Shown in pieces: positions 52,174 through 61,721 of a stretch of 64,000 nucleotides of DNA. Where the stretch lies: NCBI GenBank assembly GCA_024663395.1, contig JANFAH010000001.1, forward strand, positions 1,550,001-1,614,000, given 5' to 3'. The notes beneath the pieces were generated by a model that searched no databases, was not told where the DNA came from, and saw only the letters and a program-made list of their open reading frames with translations. Each line of letters opens with the position of its first letter. The stretch's first letter is position 1. A program made the position numbers and the translations under genes. The DNA is from Pisolithus tinctorius. Lineage: Eukaryota > Basidiomycota > Agaricomycetes > Boletales > Pisolithaceae.

Positions 52174-53303
52174 TTATTCCACCCCAATCTTCTCCAGAGC
52201 TTCGGCGAGTTGATTGATGCGCACCTGCAGGCGAAGGTATGTGGCCTGCGACTCCGCAGCCTCAGCACAAAGCAGCCTCAGCGACTGTGACAGGTCGGCC
52301 GCAACCTTGGCATTGAGCCAGCTACGCACTGGTGCTTTCCCCTTTGCATGCGTGTGGCTTTCGACCACCTCGACTTCATTGTCATCATCATCGTCATCTA
52401 CAACTCTCTTGGACGAGCTCGCCTTCGCAGTCTTCGAGGCCCGCACTGCTAGCTGTTAACTTCGCACCTCCCGAGGTGGGGTCATTACTTACCGACCGAT
52501 GTGCCTGCCTGCGCCTTCTTTCCCACGGCCATCGTTGACTTCTCGCACCCCTGCTTCATTCGCGCACAGCCATTGCACGTCTGCCCAATGGGTCTGATGC
52601 AGGCTGTCTTCTTCACCGTGCACCGCATGCACGGGACCTTGTGGAGGATTGAGCCGGGAGGAACGACGATCTTGGGCTCGTCCTCATCTTCACTCTCTGC
52701 GACGGTCTGCCGCAATCGCTATGGACTCCGGTGTCAATTGTTACCACAACCTTCCATCTGTGCACTTACCTTCCGCACCGGACGGGACACCACCTCTACG
52801 TGTGACATCTTCTCTGTCGCCGCAGGCACTGTGATGCTTGCACCCGGCCCTCCGGTCTCCTGTGCGTTCTCATCCCCCATCTGGACGTCCTGCTCGGCCC
52901 TTGCATGCACTTCGGCCTCCTCCGCTGTCCACCGCTCATAGACATTGTCCGCTTCGGCCAGTATAGGCGCTTCTGCTGCGTCCACCCTTACTGTGATGCC
53001 AAGCTCCTTCCCGCGCTCGACCAACGGCATAAGCGTAGCCTAGAAATGAATGCGATCAGCCTCTGTGCTACCGTACTGCTGATGCACATTCATCTCACTG
53101 TCTTCTCCTCCCAGCGTCGCAGCCACATTGTCTTCTCCTCTTGCATTCCTTCGCGATCCTCGGGGAAACACCTTGCTTCAGCCACGAGGATAGCTGATGC
53201 AGCTGCAATTTGCTGTCACAGGTCGGCCTTCTCCGCTTCGACCGGGTCAGGGGTGGCTGCGCGTACGAGTTGGGAGAGACGAGGGGCACAGTTAGCTGAC
53301 ATG
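52174..53303 (-). pseudogene. Antisense accessory gene of Gypsy-2: Zn2Cys6-like cluster
   Basis: Four exons on the strand opposite pol, starting ATGTCAGCTAACTG near 53301 and ending TAA at 52174. GT-AG introns lie near 53042-53100, 52732-52782 and 52458-52500; the exons join in phase. Exon 1 is helical and contains one TGA (ADL-stop-QQ, near 53217), again explained by CGA to TGA. Exon 3 has PCMRCTVKKTAC...CNGCARMKQGC, spacing C-x2-C-x6-C-x7-C-x2-C-x6-C, which fits the fungal Zn2Cys6 (GAL4) consensus. Exon 4 has an acidic run, then a leucine-rich helix (LRLQVRINQLAEALEK) suited to dimerisation. Fungal Zn2Cys6 proteins are sequence-specific DNA-binding regulators, usually dimers. It matches the chromovirus antisense gene in position, orientation and general design. 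Confidence 0.7.
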
Positions 53304-53575
53304 GTTAGAGCGATGGGGGGATTGATGATAAAGGGGGAAAGAATCAAATCGATGTGAAGGTTTGAGCCGTGCACTAACAGTTATATACTTAGCGGCCATG
53401 AGGTGCTTATGTCATCGGTCCAGACACCTATATGCAGCATTCAACAGTGTTCTCACGTCCCTCGGCTCTATGCTTCCTTCGCTTCTATGTGGAACTTGCC
53501 AGTGTTCTCGAACCCTTGGTACCACACTGTTGCCATCACCATGCAGCAAGCTATTTATGTCCTCCATGCCATGTG

Positions 53576-53613
53576 GCTGACCAGGGACGGTCAGCATCTA
53601 AGTCCCCTGCAGG
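53576..53613 (+). repeat. Direct repeat B next to 3' LTR
   Basis: Partner of 51434-51472; ends at the base before the 3' LTR. Confidence 0.65.
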
Positions 53614-54268
53614 TGTGAGGAATCTGCATTCCCTGGACGCGTAAGCCCCTATCATTAACTGTTCCATGACTACTGTTATGTCCGCTCCCCTCTCGCGTTC
53701 ACCGTTGTTCACGCGCTACCTTCCCATGCCCTCGCTCCCTCTCATGCAATGCTATACCTGCAGCCGCTGTGCTCCGGTTGTTGTTTTTCCTTGGACTCTT
53801 TCTCTTATCATGGTCTCTATTCCTTTAGTGCTTGTAGTATACCCTCGGCCTCTGTTTTGGCCTGTCTTCTGTGTACGTGCTGTCGTGCAGCTTTCCCTTA
53901 CTGTACCCTGTCTTACTTAGGTTCCGGGTTTGTCCGGACTATAAAGCCCTGTACTTAGGTACAGAATGATACCTTTTGGCACTCGGAAGGTCACCACAAG
54001 TTTCCTTTACACTTTGTCTATACTGCACGTCTCACATTCCACTGCGCACGAACTACGTATACTGCTTGCACTGCTTGCATCGCCAGTACTATTCTGTGGA
54101 CCACGCTGCACACATCACGAACCACTACCGCTACAAAGCACCAGGTCTCACCTTCTAGTCTCGACAGTCCAGAATCCCTTGGGACAAGCAATTTGTTCCC
54201 TTCATTTTTTATTGTTGTTATCTAAGCCATCTAGCTCATATTATACAGCTACTTGGACTTTTCCTACA
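53614..54268 (+). repeat. 3' LTR of plus Gypsy-2
   Basis: 655 bp, TGTGAGGAAT...TTTTCCTACA. Same length as the minus copy's LTR and near-identical. Confidence 0.92.
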
Positions 54269-55589
54269 CCGCCTTCCGAGTGTCACCTCCCAACCTTGTA
54301 CTACTCGGAAAGGCCTGCACGTTCCCAGGAGTACATGACATGAGGTTCATTGGTGTCCATTGACATGACCAGAAGTGTCGGGACTCGGCATTGTCCATCA
54401 ATATTGACATAGGGGAGGCAGGTGAGTACGTGTGTAGTAGATTGATGATGATGGTCGCAGAAGAAGGTGAGTGGGAATGCTTTATAGGTCAGCCACAGAT
54501 GGCGAGACTTGGTATGTGGTCATTCAAGTTTCGATGCATGTTTGCACTGCCAATCATTATATGAGGTCTGTAAACGTTGCCAGGGTTCTCCCTCCGAGGT
54601 AGTCGATGCACCGCATGTATAAGGACAACTGGGCAGCCGATATCTGACTCCGAAGGTTGTTCTGGTCAGCCACCGTTTCACAGTTGACTCACGATATACA
54701 TACAACACAGGACCATTTGTAGGGTTCTTTGGTATTGCCCTTGCCCTCGAAGGGCAGTCGTAGTCGTGAGCTGCTAATATGCACCCAGTCAGACAAGATA
54801 GGTTAGGTTTCAAAACCGAATGGAACGAAACGGCCACTTCTATGCCTCGTCGGTTCATTGACTCCACAATCTCCAACCTTAGTCTTCTCCACCGATTCCT
54901 GCATCGACTTCACATGCTCATTCAACGTTGCAAAATTCTATATAGACAGACCTCCACTTTCGCCAGGCCGCTCTTGTGATGAAGGTATCATCAGGCTTGA
55001 TTCATCTATCGCTCAGAATCTTCGAATACGTATCATGCGACCTCCAAATCCACATCCCCCTCACATTTGGTGGTGCCCGACACCCATAAAGAAACATGAA
55101 TATGATTGGGTAGGTACAAGAACAAAGCTGATCGTCCGGAATAGGCGGAGTGGCCTTGCCGGTGGTACCATTTCCACTCGAACTAGGAAGACAGACCAGG
55201 GGCGTCTAGTTGGTGTCGCTTACCCCATGGACATCCTGGAGCATGTTGGATATTGGACCTGCTATTTAGACGCTGCCACTGTGGACAGCTTGGATGTAGT
55301 GCGTAGCTATCTCAATTTGGGTTTTGGCCCACTGTCATGTCGACTGCGCCAAGGTAATGTCAGGAGGACGCATTGGCTTCAATTATCCTCGATTGTCAGC
55401 TGACCAAATTGCAACTTACCTCTTTCATATCTGCTTCCACACCCTAGGTAATGGACTCTTCGGGGTCCAAGGTAAATATAAGCATTGCCCTAGAGGATCT
55501 TGTGCGAACGGGAAATATGCCAAGAGACCCCATGTAGTCCATTTAGTCACAACATATAGGTAGCCTGCGTGCCAAAATGCCAACACTTA
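54269..55589 (+). other. Spacer with possible gene relic
   Basis: The longest plausible frame is 54858-55403 (plus, 181 codons), with motifs HIWWCPTPIKKHEYDW and YPMDILEHVGYWTCYLD that look protein-like. No start, partner exon or domain could be assigned. The rest shows nothing. Confidence 0.3.
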
Positions 55590-57420
55590 TATAGACCCCG
55601 CGACAGGCCCGTCTAAATAGATTAGCCATGACACATGGACAGGCCTGAGGGCCTATAGTGAGAGCAACATGTGTACGGGCCCGTAAGCGCAATTCCACAA
55701 CATATGGGAGGGCCTGTGGAGGGTAAGGATGCTGTAACATATAGACGGGCCCGTGACCAAGTAAGTATGCTGAGCTACTGTAAGACATGGACGGGCCCAC
55801 CCATCATATGCTTTATAGGGTCACAACATAAAGAGGGGCCCCTCTATGATAGATTACAGAGTTGGCAACATATGGAAGGGCCCGTCTTTGGGATAATATA
55901 CCCCTGTCACAACATATAGACGGGCCCATCCATAGCAAGATGTACGCCTGTCGCAATATAAGGACGGGCCTGTCAGTAATATCATTGACAGCGTCACAAC
56001 ACATAGACGGGCCCGTCTAGTAAGATGCACCACTGCCGCAACATAAAGACGGGCCCATCAGTAATGTGATTTATAGCATCACAACATATGGATGGGCCCT
56101 TCCGTAATACCATTTATACCATCACAACACATGGGCGGGCCCATCCATAGTAAGATGTACCTGTCGCAACATAAAGACGGGCCCTTCAATATATATCATT
56201 TACAGGGTCACAACACATGGATGGGCCCGTCTAGTAAGATGCACCCGTGTCACAACATAAAGACGGGCCTTTCAGCGAGGTCAATTACACGGTCACAGCA
56301 CATGGACGGGCCCGTCAATAGCAACACGTATGCCTGTCGCAACATAAAGACGGGCCTGTCAGCAATATCATTTACAGCGTCACAACACATAGATGGGCCC
56401 GTCTAGTAAGATACGCCCCTGTCGCAACATAAGGACAGGCCCATCAGTAATATCAATTACACGGTCACAGCACATGGACGGGCCCGTCTAGTAAGATACG
56501 CCCCTGTCGCAACATAAGGACAGGCCCGTCAGTAATATCAATTACACGGTCACAACACATGGATGGGCCCGTCAATAGCAACACGTATGCCTGTCGCAAC
56601 ATAACGACGGGCCCGTCAGTAATATCAATTACACGGTCACAACACATGGACGGGCCCGTCAATAGCGACACGTATGCCTGTTGCAACATAAGGACAGGCC
56701 CATCAGTAATATCATTTACAGTGTCACAACACATAGACGGGCCCGTCAATAGCAACACATATGCCTGTCGCAACATAAAGACGGGCCCGTCAATAATATC
56801 ATTTACAATGTCACAACACATAGACGGGCCCGTCTAGTAAGATATGCCCCTGTCGCAACATAAGGATGGGCCTGTCAGTAATATCATTTACAGTGTCACA
56901 ACACATAGATGGGCCCGTCAGTAATATCAATTACGCGATCACAACAAATGGATGGGCCCATCAATAGCAACACATATGCCTGTCGCAACATAAAGACGGG
57001 CCCGTCAATAATATCAATTACACAGTCACAACACATGGACGGGCCCGTCAATAGCAACACGTATGCCTGTCGCAACATAAAGACGGGCCCGTCAATAATA
57101 TCATTTACAATGTCAAAACACATAGACGGGCCTGTCTAGTAAGATACGCCCCTGTCGCAACATAAGGATGGGCCCGTCAGTAATATCAATTACAAGGTCA
57201 CAACACATGGACGGGCTCGTCAATAGCAACATGCATGCCTGTCGCAACATAAAGATGGGCCCGTTGGTCACAACATAAGGACGGGCCCTTCAGCAGTATT
57301 ATTTATATGGTCATAACATATGGACGGCCCTTCAGTAATATCTTTTATATCGCCATAAAACAAGGATGGGTCCATCTAGTAAGATCCACCCCTGTCGCAA
57401 CATAAGACGGGTCCAACACC
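55590..57420. repeat. GACGGGCCCGTC palindrome array
   Basis: About 44 copies of GGGCCC-type cores, most within the perfect 12-bp palindrome GACGGGCCCGTC, spaced about 40 bp. The regular higher-order unit is a dimer: CACAACACAT(A/G)GACGGGCCCGTC, then a spacer, then GTCGCAACATAA(A/G)GACGGGCCCGTC, then a second spacer. Spacers alternate among a few types (TAGTAAGAT..., AATAGCAACACGTATG..., AGTAATATCA...). It ends about 140 bp before the TET/JBP start codon. Confidence 0.92.
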
Positions 57421-57557
57421 AATAGCACGTATAGCGTCACAACATATTGATTGGATCACAGTAAAATATTGAGGCAAGCATCCCGAAATGCCGTAATTTT
57501 CCAACAAGCTGCAAGCGGCTCGCCCGCTATACAATTCCGACCTCATCCACCCCAAGC

Positions 57558-58800
57558 ATGAATACTACGCAAGACACGTCTAAAATCCCCCACGGATGGC
57601 GAATGGAACTAACAGACTGCATTGCGTCATACATGAAAGCCAGATTTCAAGAGGAGGTATTCAGTGGACCTCGCGCCCTTCCAGATATATCGATTCCATT
57701 TCCGGTGTTATGTGAAGCGGATCGCATATCGTCAGTAATCTCACAGGCCTATCGTCGCCCAAGTACATCCATCATAATGGTGCAATGGAAGTTTTCATCT
57801 TTCCGCAGTCAACGTCGGGAAAAATCAGGGTGGAAAAACCTGCAATGCAGAAGCTGCTGAGAGATACGCAGAAGTGACTGAGCCATCCATTCTGGTGACC
57901 GATTCAAACACCATCCGCGTATGGTATTTGCCAGACGCTCTCAGCCCAAAAAGAAGGGTAAGGAAATGCAGAATCTCATATTCTACTGACTTAGTGTAAT
58001 GGGCAGGCCGACGTATGGAACTGCCTTCATCTTCTGAGGGAACCACTGCGGGAGAGCATAAAGGCTTCCCCACAGGCATGGCGGACGGACAAGTCATATT
58101 TCTGCGATAATGCCAAGTTGAAAGGTGCCATCAACCTGTCACCCACATGGTTTCAACAGGGTCGTGGGGTGAGTGATCATTGCTCGCCTTGTAAATAAAG
58201 CACTCATCCGTCTTGAAGCCCCAAAATGGCTTTCCGGAAGCCTCACGGCTGCTCAAATCCAGGACAGAAAACACTTCTACAAGGGAATGGGTTGACCAAA
58301 TGTCCAACACCAATGCCCTGTTATCTGCGATCCTGCATGTCATCCACCCACGAATGTATGCAGACGGCAGGGAAGCGTTGATCCACCTTGGCAAACAGGC
58401 GGAACAGCAGGCGGATTTGGATATGAGCTCCATACTGCCGATATGGAGCTCCACGTATAGCAGCATGTCCGTGATGGTGAATCGGGCAACTTGTTACCAC
58501 AGGGATATCAATGGACGGGATCCATGGTATGACATGCTGGTAACCGTGGGCGACTACCCGCCCTTGGACTTTGTCATTCCAACGCTGGATCTGCAGCTGC
58601 GCTACAACCCTGGGACCATCATCGCATTTTCAGGTTCAGCATTGGAGCATGGGGTGGGAGCTGTAGACGGTGACAGAGCATGCCTGGCGTACTACATGCG
58701 TGCCAACGTACATCAGTCGGTGCACATTCCCATGTGTCAATCACCGCGGATGGACGACCTACTACCTAGACCAGTTGCAACTGGAGAACTGTTGATTTGA
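57558..58800 (+). pseudogene. TET/JBP-type 2OG-Fe(II) dioxygenase, probably frameshifted
   Basis: ATG 57558. Introns 57763-57808 (46 nt) and 57958-58006 (49 nt) join exons 1-3 in frame. The catalytic part (58213-58800) has NRATCYHRDINGRDPWYD, with the iron-binding H-x-D (His 58498, Asp 58504), RYNPGTIIAFSG, the distal His in LEHGV (58648) and the 2-oxoglutarate Arg in GDRACLAYYMR (58675). This matches the fungal TET/JBP family, which oxidises 5-methylcytosine or thymine in DNA. Between 58167 and 58285 no intron of normal size joins exon 3 to the catalytic exon. Coding-like sequence continues in the next frame (ALIRLEAPKWLSGSLTAAQ) and then shifts again near 58285, so two small indels or sequence errors are likely. 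The catalytic residues themselves are intact. Confidence 0.75.
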
Positions 58801-59308
58801 AGCTGCAAAATTTAATGTAAGATTTAGTAGGCGATGCGGATCTCGTATTTTATTAGGATATGCTGGCTCTCGAACTTTGGACGGGCAGTGTTGCCAAGAT
58901 TTTGCAAATGGGCAGGTGCTTAGACATCATAGATTGGGCGGGTACTCAGGGCTACAGGGTTTGCATCAGAAACTGCAACAAAAGTAAAACTACTCAGGCC
59001 ATCATGCAGATGGGCGGATTGTGAGACATCACGCGGATGGGTGGGGGTTCAGACATCATGTGAATGGGTGGCATCTCATAAATGATCAACATTTACAGCA
59101 ATGTATATACAACCAACTCCACAGTCAAAAACACGTAAACTATTGAAGTGGCATGCCCAACAACCCACGCAATGCCCACCACCTAGCGTAGAAATGGTCG
59201 ATTTGTCGACCCCGACCATTGACAACATCGGCATATTTCTGAATATTTTTGATGCAGTAGTTTGCCTGCTCCTCAATATGGCCATCGAGATGGTCTGTGA
59301 TTGGCGCC
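58801..59308. other. Spacer with short degenerate repeat
   Basis: Three or four loose copies of a GACATCA...GATGGG(T/C)GG word (58922-59075). No gene recognised. Confidence 0.4.
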
Positions 59309-61245
59309 TCAGGCAATGGCCATAAGCCCTGGGCCATCATCAACTATTTGCAGCGACGAGAATAAGCAGCATACCTTAAAAAAATCCCAGGCCGCGGAAA
59401 ACAATCCTTTGCCTTGCAATCTTTGGGAATCCACTGCGTATTCCTCGGAGCGATATAGCCACCAAGGGAATGCAAAGCCAGAATTGGGATCATCTGTGTG
59501 TGGGGTCCAATGCAGGACAATGGCGCTGATATTGTCGATTAGGCAAAATGCGCTAAGGGGAATTAGCTGCATTTGCTCGCGGAAGCTAACCTCATCATCT
59601 TGGTGTCTGAGGTACGCATGGTAGCATGCTGGGAGGGGAGGAGTATAACTGGCACGCGACACCGTCACCAGAATCAAGCTATTAAGCTGATTCTGAAGGA
59701 ATTATGTATCAGTCCCACATTGTGAAAAATTGATGTAAAACCTACCAAGTCCATTGCTAGGTTTGCAAACCAATGTGCGGGCCATCCCGTGATATCGGCA
59801 GTCTGCTTCAAATGTACAGAGGCCATCTTGATCCAGCACGCCAAGTAGATGATACCCATCTCTACCACAGACTGGCGAGATGGGTGTGATTGGCTGGCGA
59901 TGAATGGCTCCGGACAATTTTCAAAGGCGGAACGTGGATAATGAACGACTTCCATCAAATCGAGCATATTGACAAGTCGAAGGCCCTGAGACGCTGCACC
60001 ATACTGGTCCCTTGCAGCTGTGCCCAATTCTCTTGCAATGGCATTCGCAGCATGCACGAGGTGCCTATCGAGGGTGGGATTGAACGGCGTGTTGCTGGGA
60101 GCGGTGTTTCCGCGGTAGCGAGATACCACGGCATGTAAGGCGCGCAGGACTAAAATTATCAACGTCAACGGTGTTTCAGATTAAGCTCATGCCCATACCC
60201 TGATCGCAACGCGGAACAGGTGCCAATCCCCATTGTTCCATTTGAAGAGATTGCTGTTCGGATGGAAGTTCACCTACATAACCAATGGATATCCCTGATC
60301 ACATGAATAGAACCAAATATACTCACCGTTGCATATTTCTTCGAAGAGATCCCTCATCTCTGATCGTTCAGGCATGCCAAAAGTCAAACGGTTTGCGCCA
60401 TTGTCCTCATCCGCTGCCAAGTCAAAAGATTTGACGGGTACATTTGAAATGCGCGGGGGAGGTGTTGGTTCCCTCACATCCTGCAATTGAGCAAGCAGGT
60501 TAGTTGGAGAATCGGGTCGAGGAGATCAGTCCCTCAGATTTGATGATTCGCGGGTGATGGGCAGAGGAGACAGTTCCCGCACATTCTGCAAGTCTGCCAG
60601 AAAATCGACCTGCATAGTAACGTCTTGTGTAGGTGTTGAAGACCCGTCCATCCTGTTTAATGTCTCATCCGTGACTGGCGGTGCCGATGGTTCCTGCGCA
60701 TTCAGCAATTGCTCGAGTAGATCTACGTTCATACCATCCGCTGGGGGAGCAGTTGGTTCCCGTTCATTCAGGAACCGATTCATCAAGTTTTCGTGTGGAT
60801 CCATTACTAGAAAATTTGTTTTTTCGTTAGCTTGAAGGGCAATCATGCCAACTCACCGGCTGCGATTCCGACCTCTGCCAGAGCGGTTGGCTCCCTTTCC
60901 TGCAGGAACTGAGCCAGAAAACTTTCAGATGAATCTATATCGAAAGAACTTTGTTTTTGTGCTTGGAGAGAAATCATGTTCACTCACCGGCCGCAATATT
61001 GATGTTCGACCCTGCCATATCCGCCCTTCCACTTGAGACAATTGGTGGTGGGGTTGGCTCTTGCAACTCACGCAGTCGTACTAGCCTCTCCTCCAGATTT
61101 TTGGACTGCTTCACGCGGGAGCTAGATTGCCTTGGCTCGATTGGTCTTACATTAGCTGTGGATGGCTTAGGTCGCTGGATCCAACAATGAAGACAACCTC
61201 ACCTTGACGATGGAAACGAACTTGGCGGGACTGTTCGGTGGACAT
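59309..61245 (-). CDS. Multi-exon unknown gene with repeated EPT-PP exons
   Basis: Minus-strand gene from an ATG at 61243-61245 to a stop at 59309. The N-terminal half is built from at least five repeats, each a short helix ending L-x-(E/N)-x-(R/Q)-E-(P/L)-(T/S)-x-P-P, encoded partly on separate small exons with similar introns (starting GTGAGTGAACATGATT and GTGAGTTGGCATGATT). The C-terminal part (59309-60250) has hydrophobic segments (MGIIYLACWIKMASVHLK; LSAFCLIDNISAIVLHW) that may be membrane-associated or buried helices. No known domain. The first intron as drawn would be only 28 nt, so the true start may differ. Spliced joins after 60250 are approximate. Confidence 0.45.
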
Positions 61246-61721
61246 ATTCGATGACGATGGGTTCGCTGATAGCTCGATGATCAATCAAGATTTAAACTTG
61301 TAGGAACAATGGCGAGAATATCATTCACACTGTGGGAAGCAAGGTTGGACAATGGCGGACACGGCCATATTTGGTTCAGCAAGGTTGGACAATGGCGGAC
61401 GGAGCCAAATTTTGGGTAACAGCAATACATGGGAGATGAGCAGCAATATCTCCCTACATAGATAGCTACCAGTCGCTTCCACATGGCCAATACGTAGACC
61501 TGTCCCGCTCAGCTCTCCGCTCAATTGTCCCGCTCAATCATCCCACTTAACTATCCCTCTCTCCGATATCAAAGATGCCTCTCACAACCACCATGGTGTC
61601 ATGAGCTACCGTACATTCCATACACTTGTATTCTAATGTGTAAAACTAGGCTAAGCCCTCTATAGACCGTACACGAGTTCCAAAAAAGGTTTCCACTCTG
61701 AATGTTTGAGGGATTCGACAA
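61246..61721. other. Intergenic region between two minus-strand genes
   Basis: Contains a short direct repeat: AAGGTTGGACAATGGCGGAC at 61343-61362 and 61381-61400. Otherwise promoter and terminator sequence with nothing distinctive. Confidence 0.4.

Larger units (their letters stand above)
47634..54268 (+). mobile_element. Gypsy-2 element, plus copy, lacking 5' LTR and gag
   Basis: Homology to the minus copy begins just before the Cys/His-rich end of Gag-PR (47634), and continues through the frameshift site, a complete pol, an antisense gene and a 3' LTR. The pol is uninterrupted, so this copy is younger or better preserved than the minus copy. Confidence 0.85.

Noticed and set aside
56092..57139. 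Repetitive ORFs (repeating His-Ile/Met-Asp-Gly-Pro-Val units) in the GGGCCC array
   Set aside because: Same reason: open frames forced by the repeat unit length on both strands, interrupted wherever the unit length changes.
55590..57420. CRISPR array
   Set aside because: Regular spacing suggested it, but the spacers are themselves repeated, the repeat is a 12-bp palindrome, and the genome is eukaryotic.
57858..58170. Three separate frameshifts in the TET/JBP gene
   Set aside because: The first two apparent shifts disappear when introns 57763-57808 and 57958-58006 are removed; only the region 58167-58285 remains unresolved.
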